14,825 bases of DNA from Deltaproteobacteria bacterium (GTDB lineage: Bacteria > Myxococcota_A > UBA9160 > SMWR01). The stretch lies in the NCBI GenBank assembly GCA_029261905.1, contig JAJDAM010000689.1:1-14825 (forward strand), in the 5' to 3' direction. The position numbers and the translations under genes were made by a program. How positions within the stretch are numbered: the stretch's first letter is position 1; each line of letters begins with the position of its first letter. Positions 1 through 7,075 of this stretch are shown piece after piece. The notes below the pieces were generated by a model that worked only from the letters and a program-made list of their open reading frames with translations, searched no databases and was not told where the DNA came from.

Positions 1-468
1 TTGGTTCGTCAGCAGCGCCACAGCGAGGCTCATGCTCACCTCGAGCGCGCGCTCGAACTCGCCTTGGAAACGCCCGAAGTGCATGCGAGCCTCGGCGAAA
101 CCCACTCGAAGCTCGGCCGGCCAGGCGCTGCGGTTCTCCACTATGAATCGGCGCTCCGCTTGCGGCCGGGTTGGCGCGCGCCAGCCAACAATCTCGCGTG
201 GCTGCTTGCCACCCACCCCGACCCTCGGGTGCGCGACACCGCGCGCGCCCTCGAGATCTCCAAGAATCTCAGCGAGTCGAATCCCACTTTCCTCGACACG
301 ATCGCCGCGGCGCAGGCTGCTGCCGGCCACTTCGATTTGGCCCAACAGAATGCGGCCGCCGCGATCTCACTGGCGCGCCTGTCGGGAGATATCGAGTTCG
401 CGCGGGCGATAGAGGCTCGACTCGCTCTCTATCGGGCCAATCGCGCTTTCGTCGATCCCAACCCCTGA
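1..468 (+). CDS. TPR-repeat protein, C-terminal part (5' end outside window)
   Basis: The reading frame is open from base 1 and stops at 466-468. The first codon is TTG, but the gene very probably begins upstream, so this is the C-terminal 155 residues. Visible residues 9-58 form about one and a half tetratricopeptide repeats with the usual small/large pattern (A-x-x-H-x-E-x-A-L, then L-G-x-x-x-x-x-L-G-x-x-x-x-A-x-x-x-Y-x-x-A-L). They are followed by the NNLAWLLATHPD segment and a last helical hairpin (TFLDTIAAAQAAAGHFDLA), a typical ending for periplasmic or membrane-anchored TPR proteins. TPRs are protein-protein interaction scaffolds; no catalytic motif is visible. Many such proteins in this type of genome carry an N-terminal GT-C membrane domain, which cannot be checked here. 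The gene converges on the glycosyltransferase gene that ends at 530. The TPR fold is fairly certain; the function is unknown. Confidence 0.8.
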   Translation: MVRQQRHSEAHAHLERALELALETPEVHASLGETHSKLGRPGAAVLHYESALRLRPGWRAPANNLAWLLATHPDPRVRDTARALEISKNLSESNPTFLDTIAAAQAAAGHFDLAQQNAAAAISLARLSGDIEFARAIEARLALYRANRAFVDPNP

Positions 469-480
469 TCGGCCCGATCA
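466..480. repeat. 15-base palindrome overlapping the TPR gene stop codon
   Basis: Bases 466-480 read TGATCGG-C-CCGATCA, a perfect 7+7 palindrome with one central base. It begins with the TGA stop of the TPR gene and lies in the 61-base gap before the convergent glycosyltransferase stop at 530. With a one-base centre it cannot form an ideal RNA hairpin and no T-run follows, so it is a weak terminator candidate; a protein-binding site or chance are also possible. Confidence 0.35.
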
Positions 481-529
481 AGAGCGAGTCCCGCTGACAG
501 AGCTCGATTGCCTGCGCGAGGCGCGCGAC

Positions 530-2173
530 TCAACCCGCACCCAGGCGCCGGTAGACCGCAATCCAACCCGACTCGTTCGCCTCCGTGCGCACCCGAGCCA
601 ATTCCCGTTCGGCTCGGGCTCCATACACGAACTCGTATCGCTCGCGTGCTCCACGCGGAAACGCGGCGAACTCCAACCCATATCCGTTCTCGGTCATCCG
701 TGATGCAGCTTCGAACACATGGCGGTTGGTATCGGGATGGAGCAGCAGCGATGGCGCGATGTTCATCCAGATGACGTAGCGGGGCTGGTTCGATTCCGCC
801 TCGCGACTCGTCGCTCGCTGGCGCTCCGACGCTGCGGGTGAACCCCCCGTCAGTGGGTAGAAGAAGATGTAGCGAGTCGCGCTTCGCCTGTTCGCGTAGA
901 AGAAGATCTGCGGTTCGGACCCGACGATATAGATCGTCTCGTCGGGTCGACTGGTTCGCTCGATGTATTTGGCGATTTCGATCGACTCGGGGAACGGGTT
1001 GTTGCCGTAGATGCTGCGGGACCGCATCCCCAGATCTTCTGCGAACAGCGCCCGCCGATTGGCGTGAATCATCGGTAGCAGGATGACTGCGCACAACAGA
1101 CCCACGACGATCCAGCCGAGTGGTTTCGAACGCTTCGTCATGACCCACGCCGCCGCGCTGCCGGTCGTGACTCCGGCGAGGGCACACAAAGATGGCACCT
1201 GTTGCAGGAAATAGTGCGGGCGAAAGTAGAACCCGAATGACACGCCCACGAAACTCGCCAGCTGCCAGCCCCACAACAGTGCCCACGTCTTCCCCCCGAC
1301 CTGGCGGAAAAACAGTACCGACAGAACCGCCAATGACCACAGTGCGGCCTGGCTGGGCAGTTGACGCGACAGAGCCGCGATCAGCGTCGCCAGTGCGCGC
1401 GCGAGTGGAACCTCCTGTGCATAGGCGAGATTGTGGAGGAACACGGAATCGAGAAAGGGTTCCCATGCCCCGGCCCACGCGAAAATCGCGAGTACCGGGA
1501 TCGAAACCATCACCGCGCCAGCGAGCAATCCGGCCAGTGGTCGCAGTACCGCGATCAAAGAGCGCTTTTCTCGCCACATCGCGATGGCTGCCCAGATTGC
1601 GATGAACAGCGCATTGGCAATCGCGACCTGCTTGAACCAACACGCGGCCGCTGCCAGTGCCCCTGTCGTCAACCACCCAACTGCGGTGTCCCGTTCGATC
1701 GCGCGCATCAGGAACCACATCGATGCGAGCATCGGGAGCAACATGAAGTGCTCGGTATTCGCCGCCGTACCGAGCAGGATTGGATCAGCGCTCGATACGG
1801 CGAAGGCCAGCACTGCGAATGCCGCAGCCAGCTCGTTCGTCAGGCGACGAACGACGAGAAACAACAACAGCGCTGCCGCGGCGGTCCAGAAATACAGAAA
1901 GATATGAATGGCTTCGATCGACTCGCCGAAGACTGCGAAGACGATCGCGTACGCGGCAAACACCCCGGGTGGCTTCTGGTCGAATGCATCGAGGTAGGGA
2001 ACGCTCCCGTGCAGCATCTGTTGAGCGATGTACGCGTACTCTCCCTCATCGCGCTCGAGTGGCAGCGATACGAAAGGCAGGCGTACCAACACGAAGATCA
2101 CGGCGCTCAGCGCCAGGACGCTCAGCGCCGCGGCCCGCTCCGGCCCCCGGGTTTCGTTCGAAAGCGAATACAT
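530..2173 (-). CDS. GT-C fold glycosyltransferase, family 39 / PMT_2-like
   Basis: A 547-residue polytopic inner-membrane protein predicted to transfer a sugar from a polyprenyl-phosphate donor to a lipid, glycan or protein outside the cytoplasm. After the first membrane helix (about 16-34) comes the acidic GT-C motif ERDEGEYAY (40-48), where the acidic pair is the expected catalytic/metal site, and then FDQKPPG (64-70), the D-x-K-P-P signature of the ArnT/PMT_2 group. About ten further hydrophobic segments follow up to residue about 370. A soluble C-terminal part (about 375-547) carries the GSEPQIFFYANRR stretch commonly seen in these proteins. The ATG at 2173-2171 overlaps the upstream stop in the form TGATG, with a purine-rich AGGCGAG just before it, so it is translationally coupled to the membrane protein gene at 2173-3957. 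The acceptor and sugar cannot be told from sequence. Family assignment is confident; the exact role is not. Confidence 0.85.
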   Translation of the reverse strand: MYSLSNETRGPERAAALSVLALSAVIFVLVRLPFVSLPLERDEGEYAYIAQQMLHGSVPYLDAFDQKPPGVFAAYAIVFAVFGESIEAIHIFLYFWTAAAALLLFLVVRRLTNELAAAFAVLAFAVSSADPILLGTAANTEHFMLLPMLASMWFLMRAIERDTAVGWLTTGALAAAACWFKQVAIANALFIAIWAAIAMWREKRSLIAVLRPLAGLLAGAVMVSIPVLAIFAWAGAWEPFLDSVFLHNLAYAQEVPLARALATLIAALSRQLPSQAALWSLAVLSVLFFRQVGGKTWALLWGWQLASFVGVSFGFYFRPHYFLQQVPSLCALAGVTTGSAAAWVMTKRSKPLGWIVVGLLCAVILLPMIHANRRALFAEDLGMRSRSIYGNNPFPESIEIAKYIERTSRPDETIYIVGSEPQIFFYANRRSATRYIFFYPLTGGSPAASERQRATSREAESNQPRYVIWMNIAPSLLLHPDTNRHVFEAASRMTENGYGLEFAAFPRGARERYEFVYGARAERELARVRTEANESGWIAVYRRLGAG

Positions 2174-3957
2174 CAGCTCGCCTGCACGGGTCTACGCATC
2201 GAGATCAGCACTGCGCAACACAACGACACAGCGATGACCGACGCGACGGTGAAGGTCTCCCCGAGATCTCGCCAATGGAACCCGTTCACTTGCCACGCCG
2301 CACACGCCAGCAATAGCCAGACGGCGACCCAAGGTCTGTGCACACTGAGCGGGACAGCCAACACCACGAAGTGGAAATAATAGCCGGGCGGTGAGGTCAA
2401 CAGTGGAATGAGAGCGAAGCCGAGAGCCGCTGCCTCCCACGACTCGACGCGACGAACGACTGCGCCGAACCACAAAATGCAGCCCGCAGCGACTCCCAAG
2501 CGGATGGCCTTCGATAGACCGAGGCTGATCCATCCGGGACCGATCTCGTTGCGCCAATAGAGACTGGTGGTCCCGTCGATCCGCCAGAGCAACGCTTCGA
2601 AACCGGCGAAGTTCTTGATGATCACCGCTCGAAGAACCGTCGTGTTGTGCGCAAAGCGCAGGTAGTCCTCGACGCCGCGACCCGACATCGCCAGGCTCGC
2701 TGCGACGAGCAACACGGCAGCGATCGAGGCGCCCGCAGCGAATCGACGATCCTCCGTCGACCAGACCCGTGTCTCCCAGTAGCGCCGGATCGCGAACAAC
2801 GCGTAGCCGCCGATGAATACAGCGGGAAAGAGTCGTACCCCCGCCGAAACAGCCAACAATCCGCCAGCCACAAACGCGTGTCCCCGTCGCAGACAACAGA
2901 CACCGATGATGGCCGACGAAAACCAGATCTGGCGCAAGAACGCGTCACCCACCCAAGAGTAGCGCCACATGAATCCTGTTCCCCAAACGACCGCGGCCAG
3001 GCACATGGCTTCGAAGCCGAATGCCCAGCCGATGGAGGCCAGTGCGGCGAGAACCAGCAGCGTGTCCACCTGCACCAGTAGCGGGAGGTCTTCCACCGTA
3101 GTCGCGCTCGTCAGCGGTGAGGCGAGCAGTGTCCAGATGGGTGAGGGGTTGAACCCGTGATCGTTGAGCATCCAACGCCAGACCGGGCCGCTCATCCGGT
3201 CGAAGAACCATCCCAGATCCGAGACGAACTCGCTCCATCGCTGCGCGGAGAAGCGCGACCGGCACTCGTCGCTCGCTCGACGGGTGATCTCAGCAGCGGG
3301 TCGGGCAGACATCGTCTGCAAGTCCCGAATCGTATCGAGTCGATCAACCCACCAGAGCCCCTGTTCGTCAGCCGCTGCAATGGTGCAGTCATAGAGGCGC
3401 CCGTATCCGATTTCGGCGAAGTACTTGCCACCGATGTAGTAGTGGTACGCATCCTTGATTTGCATGTTGTAGGGATTGCGATCGTTCCACGAGAATCGAT
3501 AGAACGACGCTATCGAGACCAGCGCCAGCAGGGCCCAGGCCACACGTTTTGCCCGGCGGGCGCGTCGGCCCATCGCGGGTGTGCGGTTCTGCCATACGAC
3601 CAGCGCGAGACCGGCGAGAACCAACGCGAACTGCCACAAGACCAGTCCCTGCTGGCGTTGAATGTCTCGAACCGAATCGGCACGCGACTTCGCGAGCTCG
3701 GTTTCGAAGCGCTTGTTCAGACGTCGCGCTCGCCGGTCGATCAGGGCCGGCCTTGACTGGGGATCCGCTGAGCCCGTCGACTCGTGCACGTCGGGTAGCG
3801 CGACTTCTGCCGCCGATCCGATCGCTCCACGGTCGGGAATCGTTTGCGCTTCGGCCGAAGCGGATGCGGGGCCGAACCCCGCTGCGAGCGAGACGACAAG
3901 AACGACACCGGCCGCACGAAACCAACCTGCGCGCCCCCGATACCCCAGTTCACTCAT
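2173..3957 (-). CDS. Polytopic membrane protein with signal peptide, probable GT-C/GT87-like
   Basis: A 594-residue protein. Residues 1-35 look like a signal peptide (charged start, hydrophobic 16-28, A-S-A-S-A cleavage region). Residues 36-105 form a hydrophilic extracytoplasmic segment ending in a charged, probably helical stretch (about 73-103, rich in R, K, E, Q). Membrane helices follow from about 105-122 and 138-152. A large soluble loop (about 155-290) carries NPYNMQIKDAYHYYIGGKYF and GYGRLYDCT, then about eight more helices run to 590. The segment AGVRLFPAVFIGGY (372-385) and the overall layout recall DUF2029/GT87 polyprenyl-sugar transferases, and D169 with H172 in the first loop could be the catalytic region; this is inference. 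The gene is the first of a two-gene minus-strand unit and its stop overlaps the next start (TGATG). No strong ribosome binding site precedes the ATG at 3957. The pair probably makes a surface glycan or glycolipid. Confidence is high for a membrane protein and moderate for GT-C. Confidence 0.7.
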   Translation of the reverse strand: MSELGYRGRAGWFRAAGVVLVVSLAAGFGPASASAEAQTIPDRGAIGSAAEVALPDVHESTGSADPQSRPALIDRRARRLNKRFETELAKSRADSVRDIQRQQGLVLWQFALVLAGLALVVWQNRTPAMGRRARRAKRVAWALLALVSIASFYRFSWNDRNPYNMQIKDAYHYYIGGKYFAEIGYGRLYDCTIAAADEQGLWWVDRLDTIRDLQTMSARPAAEITRRASDECRSRFSAQRWSEFVSDLGWFFDRMSGPVWRWMLNDHGFNPSPIWTLLASPLTSATTVEDLPLLVQVDTLLVLAALASIGWAFGFEAMCLAAVVWGTGFMWRYSWVGDAFLRQIWFSSAIIGVCCLRRGHAFVAGGLLAVSAGVRLFPAVFIGGYALFAIRRYWETRVWSTEDRRFAAGASIAAVLLVAASLAMSGRGVEDYLRFAHNTTVLRAVIIKNFAGFEALLWRIDGTTSLYWRNEIGPGWISLGLSKAIRLGVAAGCILWFGAVVRRVESWEAAALGFALIPLLTSPPGYYFHFVVLAVPLSVHRPWVAVWLLLACAAWQVNGFHWRDLGETFTVASVIAVSLCCAVLISMRRPVQAS

Positions 3958-4089
3958 CCCGGCAGAGCTTGCGCGTTTCGGGCGCGCGTCTCAAGTGACC
4001 CCGACCTCGACCGCACCCGTCGAAGCGCTCCATACGACAGCTCCCACCAAAAGAAATAGAGTACGGGAACCCATTGTTTCGAGGATTGA
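3958..4089. promoter_or_regulatory. Divergent intergenic region with putative promoter for the crotonase gene
   Basis: This 132-base gap separates the minus-strand membrane operon from the plus-strand crotonase gene, so it should hold promoters for both. On the + strand, ACGACA (4034-4039) lies 17 bases before TAGAGT (4057-4062), a moderate match to -35/-10 spacing, 28 bases ahead of the start codon. A GAGGA ribosome binding site (4081-4085) precedes the ATG at 4090. A short inverted repeat, GCGCG (3971-3975) with CGCGC (3983-3987), lies near the membrane gene start. All calls here are by eye. Confidence 0.35.
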
Positions 4090-4956
4090 ATGACCGACTC
4101 ATCCGTACGCTACGAAGAGCGCGACGCGATCGCGATCATCACGATCAACCGTCCAGAGAAACTGAACACACTCACAGAAGCCGTGGTCCAGGGTGTGGCA
4201 GACGCAATCGACACTGCGACGGCGTCGCGACCGGTCCGTTCGATCGTCTTGCGCGGTGAAGGACGCGTACTTACCGCCGGTTACGACCTCGTGGCCGGCG
4301 AAGATGGGGGCTGGACGAACCCGTACGATGCGCCGTCGGCGCCACCGCGAGCCGGTGCCTGGGACCCGGTCCGCGACATGCAGTTCATGGGCAAGAACGT
4401 CGAACGCTTCATGAAGATCTGGCACTGCCCCAAACCGGTGATCGGACAGATTCACGGCTGGGCGGTGGGCGGCGCAACGGATCTGGTGCTGTGTTGCGAT
4501 CAGCTCTTCATGGCCGACGATGCGTTCATCGGGTACGCACCTTCTCGGATTTTCGGGACGCCCACCACGATGATCTGGGTCTATCGGCTGAGCCTCGAGC
4601 ATGCCAAGCAGTTCCTGCTGACGGGCGAGGCCATCGACGCACAGACCGCGTTTCGAATCGGTTTGGTGTCGAAGGTCTACCCCGCAGCGGAGATCGCGGC
4701 GCGGGTCGAAGAACACGCTCAGCGATTCGCGAACATCCCCGGTAATCAACTCGCGCTGAACAAGCTGTTGATCAATCAGGCGTTCGAGAACATGGGACTG
4801 CGGACGACACAACTCCTTGGCACGTTGTTCGATGGAATCACCCGGCATACCGAAGAGGCCTATCGGTGGGCGGAATCTTTTTCGGAGAAAGGGTTTCGCG
4901 AAGTGATCAGCGAGCGGGATCGGCCTTGGGGGGATTATGGAGAGAGAAAGAAATAG
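4090..4956 (+). CDS. Crotonase-superfamily protein (enoyl-CoA hydratase/isomerase-like)
   Basis: A 288-residue cytoplasmic protein of the crotonase superfamily, which acts on acyl-CoA thioesters. The N-terminal beta strand and INRPEKLNTLT (18-29) are typical. The first oxyanion-hole segment is GRVLTAGYDL (58-67) and the second is GWAVGGATDL (123-132). The two glutamates used by true enoyl-CoA hydratases (Glu144 and Glu164 in rat mitochondrial hydratase) are not found: the first position is Asp131 and the second falls on Pro151 or Ser152 in IGYAPSR. A linker with many G, P, W and D residues (about 70-98) follows the first oxyanion segment. This pattern (GG-x-T-D, then Y-x-P-x-R and G-T-P-T-T) recalls a subfamily I know from actinobacterial genomes annotated only as crotonase family. 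The reaction is therefore unlikely to be simple hydration. The start is supported by GAGGA 4 bases before the ATG. It appears to be transcribed alone and converges on the luciferase-like gene. Confidence 0.85.
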   Translation: MTDSSVRYEERDAIAIITINRPEKLNTLTEAVVQGVADAIDTATASRPVRSIVLRGEGRVLTAGYDLVAGEDGGWTNPYDAPSAPPRAGAWDPVRDMQFMGKNVERFMKIWHCPKPVIGQIHGWAVGGATDLVLCCDQLFMADDAFIGYAPSRIFGTPTTMIWVYRLSLEHAKQFLLTGEAIDAQTAFRIGLVSKVYPAAEIAARVEEHAQRFANIPGNQLALNKLLINQAFENMGLRTTQLLGTLFDGITRHTEEAYRWAESFSEKGFREVISERDRPWGDYGERKK

Positions 4957-4964
4957 AACAAACT

Positions 4965-4987
4965 GGGGTTGACTAGATCGGGGTTGA
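4965..4987 (+). repeat. Two copies of GGGGTTGA just after the crotonase gene
   Basis: The octamer GGGGTTGA occurs at 4965-4972 and again at 4980-4987, 15 bases apart. It is followed by GAGGGGGTT (4992-5000) and a small inverted repeat, TCGAG (4990-4994) with CTCGA (5001-5005). The copies form part of a G-rich stretch of the + strand. No function can be assigned; they may be simple-sequence drift. Confidence 0.4.
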
Positions 4988-5006
4988 ATTCGAGGGGGTT
5001 CTCGAC

Positions 5007-5074
5007 GGCTGGGGACGGGGGGCGCGTCGTACTCAGTAGGCCCATTCCGTGCGCCGCGCCCCCCGTCCCCAGCC
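5007..5074. terminator. Large perfect hairpin between convergent genes, likely bidirectional terminator
   Basis: Bases 5007-5026 (starting GGCTGGGGACGG, ending GGCGCG) are the exact reverse complement of 5055-5074, giving a 20-bp perfect stem. After one mismatch (5027/5054) five more pairs can form (5028-5032 with 5049-5053, one of them G-T), leaving a loop of about 16 bases at 5033-5048. The hairpin lies 50 bases after the crotonase stop and 53 bases before the stop of the convergent luciferase-like gene, the right place for a two-way terminator. Neither side has a T-run, so it is not a textbook intrinsic terminator; a REP-like palindromic repeat is an alternative. The inverted repeat is certain; the role is inferred. 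Confidence 0.6.
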
Positions 5075-5127
5075 TTGCGGGGTGGGTTCTGGAGACCGAT
5101 CTGGTGATAGACGGATTGGTGGTTTGC

Positions 5128-6165
5128 CTATTTTGCGGGGGCGGCGGGGGCGGCGTGGGCGGCGAGGGCGGTGACGATGTCGGACCATTGGGTTGGGTCG
5201 GGGGCGCGGTTGTGGGTCAGGCTGACGCCGTCGGCGATTCCGGCGAGGCGCTCGGTCAGGCGGGTGGCGATTTCGTTGCGCGGGCCGACGACTGCCAGCG
5301 TTTCCAGCACTTCGTCGTCGATGAGATCAGTCATGTCGTCCCAGCGGCCTTGTTTGGACAGGCGGTTCAGTTCAGCGTGCAATGCGTCCCAGCCGTGACA
5401 CGCGAGTGTCGGCAGGTATGCGGGCGTAGAACCGTAGAAGGCCAGTTGTTTTTTGGCGGCCAGCTTGACCCGGTCGAACTCGTCCTCGTCGTCGGCCGTG
5501 ACGGTGAGCGTGGCACAGATGATTTCGAGATCGGCTCGGCTGCGGCCTGAAAGGGCCAGTCCACGCTCGAGCGCGGGCATGGTGTTTTCGAGCAACGACT
5601 TCCGGCTGTTGAACGGGTGGGCGAAGAAACCGTCGGCGACCTCGCCGGCGACTTCGGTCATCAGCGGCCCGAAACCACCGGTGAACACCGGGGGCGGACC
5701 GAACGGGTTGGGACCTGGATCAAACGCCGGGATCATCAGTGTATGGCGATAGAACTCGCCCTCGAAGTCGAGTTCGCTGTTTCCTTCCCAGCAGTCGAAG
5801 ATCGCCTGGATCGCCTGGACGATTTCGCGCATGCGCGCCGCGGGTTTCGACCATGGCATGCTGTAGCGGTGCAGGATGTGGGGACGCACCTGGGAACCGA
5901 GCCCGAGGATGAAACGCCCGCCACTGATCGTCTGCAGTCCGTGCGCGAGGTTCGCGAGGTTCATCGGGTTTCGGGCAAACGCGATGGCAATCGCGGTTCC
6001 GAGACGCAGATGGGTGGTGGATTCGGACGCCAGGACCAGCGGCAGGAACGGGTCGAGCTTCGCCTCGAAGCTGAACGCACCGTCGTATCCCACGCTCTCG
6101 AGATGCGAGAAGGTTTCTCGCGCATCGCGCGGGTCTTCCATCGGCGCCGTCGTATACACCTTCAT
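5128..6165 (-). CDS. LLM-class (luciferase-like) F420-dependent-type oxidoreductase
   Basis: A 345-residue protein of the bacterial luciferase-like monooxygenase superfamily, resembling the group annotated as F420-dependent oxidoreductases (TIM barrel, cytoplasmic). Visible hallmarks are LGTAIAIAFARNPM (56-68), the GGRFILGLGSQVRPHI segment (82-97), MPWSKPAARMREIV (103-116), PPPVFTGGFGPLMTEVAGEVADG (158-179) and DGVSLTHNR near the end. Members use F420 or FMN for hydride transfer or monooxygenation; which cofactor applies here is unknown, and no F420 biosynthesis gene is in the window. The frame runs open to 6315, but family homology begins at MKVYTTAP. The ATG at 6165 is therefore chosen; the longer form would overlap the start of the divergent SDR gene. 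The last residues (AAHAAPAAPAK) are low-complexity. The gene lies head to head with the SDR gene at 6315, sharing a 149-base promoter region, so co-regulation is plausible. Confidence 0.87.
   Translation of the reverse strand: MKVYTTAPMEDPRDARETFSHLESVGYDGAFSFEAKLDPFLPLVLASESTTHLRLGTAIAIAFARNPMNLANLAHGLQTISGGRFILGLGSQVRPHILHRYSMPWSKPAARMREIVQAIQAIFDCWEGNSELDFEGEFYRHTLMIPAFDPGPNPFGPPPVFTGGFGPLMTEVAGEVADGFFAHPFNSRKSLLENTMPALERGLALSGRSRADLEIICATLTVTADDEDEFDRVKLAAKKQLAFYGSTPAYLPTLACHGWDALHAELNRLSKQGRWDDMTDLIDDEVLETLAVVGPRNEIATRLTERLAGIADGVSLTHNRAPDPTQWSDIVTALAAHAAPAAPAK
5137..5168 (+). other. G-quadruplex-like motif in the 3' end of the luciferase-like gene
   Basis: Four runs of three or more G lie on the + strand at 5137-5141, 5146-5150, 5157-5159 and 5166-5168, separated by loops of 4, 6 and 6 bases. 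This fits the usual G3+N1-7 pattern. The motif is on the template strand of the minus-strand gene, where it encodes the Ala/Pro-rich tail, so it may simply reflect that low-complexity coding sequence. If crotonase transcription read through the hairpin at 5007-5074, the RNA would contain this G-rich tract. Confidence 0.35.
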
Positions 6166-6314
6166 TTTGCAGTTCTCGACCGAACGGGGTGGGGGTCGGC
6201 CGCTGGGCCGCCTACGGAGCCTACCGAAATCAGATACAGATCCGGCGCAATCAGCTCCGGACCACGAACCACCCGATGGAGTAGAGTTCGCCGCCTGAAC
6301 CCATGGAGGCAGCA
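6166..6314. promoter_or_regulatory. Divergent promoter region, luciferase-like gene / SDR
   Basis: This 149-base gap must carry promoters for both directions. On the + strand, TAGAGT (6282-6287) is a possible -10 element placed 28 bases before the SDR start, the same distance as the TAGAGT before the crotonase gene; no convincing -35 is seen. GGAGG (6305-6309) is a strong ribosome binding site 5 bases before the ATG at 6315. Two small inverted repeats could be operators: CGGCC (6197-6201) with GGCCG (6206-6210), and TCCGG (6241-6245) with CCGGA (6257-6261). Confidence 0.35.
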
Positions 6315-7073
6315 ATGATCGACTCTCTTTTCGACCTGTCGAAAGACGTGGCCGTCGTCACCGGTGGCGGGCGCGGGATCGGCGAAGGAATCGCCAAGAC
6401 CCTCGCAGCTGCGGGCGCTGCCGTCGTCGTAGCGGCGCGCCGAACCGACGATATCGAGCGCGTCGCCGCCGATATCCGGAGCGATGGCGGCCGCGCGATC
6501 GCCGTTCAAACCGATGTGACCGATGAGGCCGCAGTCGAAGCACTGGCGAAGGCAGCCATCGACGAATTCGGCGGCCTCGACATCTGGATCAACAACGCGG
6601 GCGGATCTCCGTTGCAGGCGCCGCTTGCGAAACTCGAGCGCGCAGATTGGGACGCATCGCTCAATCTCAACCTCACGTCCGTCTGGGTCTGCACGTCGAT
6701 CGCATCGCGACATATGCGGGATGGAGGTCGTGTGGTCAATATTTCTTCGCGCGCGGCAACGATGCCGATGCCCGGCAGCGGTCACTACGCCGCGGCGAAG
6801 GCGGGCGTCAATTCGCTGACCGAAACCTTCGCGCGCGAACTCGGACCGCGAATTCGTGTCAACGCGATCATGCCCGGTGCCGTCCCGACCGAGATCATGA
6901 TGGAGGCATTGGGCCTTGGAGATGATGATCTTCCCAACCTGGAGAAGGGACTGCGGTTGCCGATGAAGCGGCTCGGCACACCGGAGGATCTGGGCGCCGC
7001 CGCGCTCTACCTCGTCGCGCCGGCGTCGAGCTGGGTGACCGGACACATCCTCAGCGTCACCGGTGGAATGTAG
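6315..7073 (+). CDS. Short-chain dehydrogenase/reductase (classical SDR)
   Basis: A 252-residue NAD(P)-dependent oxidoreductase of the classical SDR family, with one Rossmann domain. The cofactor motif TGGGRGIG is at residues 16-23, NNAG at 93-96, and the catalytic tetrad is complete: Asn118, Ser145, Tyr158, Lys162 (Y-A-A-A-K). Arg42 and Arg43 after the second beta strand (VVAARR) suggest a preference for NADP(H). A PG motif (187-188) and the ending SVTGGM are typical of 3-oxoacyl-ACP-reductase-like SDRs, which act on hydroxy/keto groups of acyl, steroid or sugar substrates; the substrate here is unknown. The ATG at 6315 is preferred over an in-frame ATG at 6303 because GGAGG at 6305-6309 is ideally placed for it and overlaps the earlier codon. 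The stop is followed after 2 bases by the CurA-like gene, indicating an operon. The luciferase-like gene diverges upstream. Confidence 0.92.
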   Translation: MIDSLFDLSKDVAVVTGGGRGIGEGIAKTLAAAGAAVVVAARRTDDIERVAADIRSDGGRAIAVQTDVTDEAAVEALAKAAIDEFGGLDIWINNAGGSPLQAPLAKLERADWDASLNLNLTSVWVCTSIASRHMRDGGRVVNISSRAATMPMPGSGHYAAAKAGVNSLTETFARELGPRIRVNAIMPGAVPTEIMMEALGLGDDDLPNLEKGLRLPMKRLGTPEDLGAAALYLVAPASSWVTGHILSVTGGM

Positions 7074-7075
7074 TC

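Noticed and set aside
429..1718. Long minus-strand reading frame of 429 codons inside the glycosyltransferase gene
   Set aside because: It overlaps the GT39-type gene in another frame, is very rich in Arg and Gly, has no membrane segments or family motifs, and is typical of high-GC shadow frames.
1361..2380. Plus-strand reading frame of 339 codons antisense to the two membrane genes
   Set aside because: Rich in Arg, Gln and His with no recognisable domain; it spans the boundary of two well-supported genes on the other strand.
6166..6315. 50-residue N-terminal extension of the luciferase-like protein
   Set aside because: The extension is low-complexity, lacks family homology and would run into the ribosome binding site and start of the divergent SDR gene.
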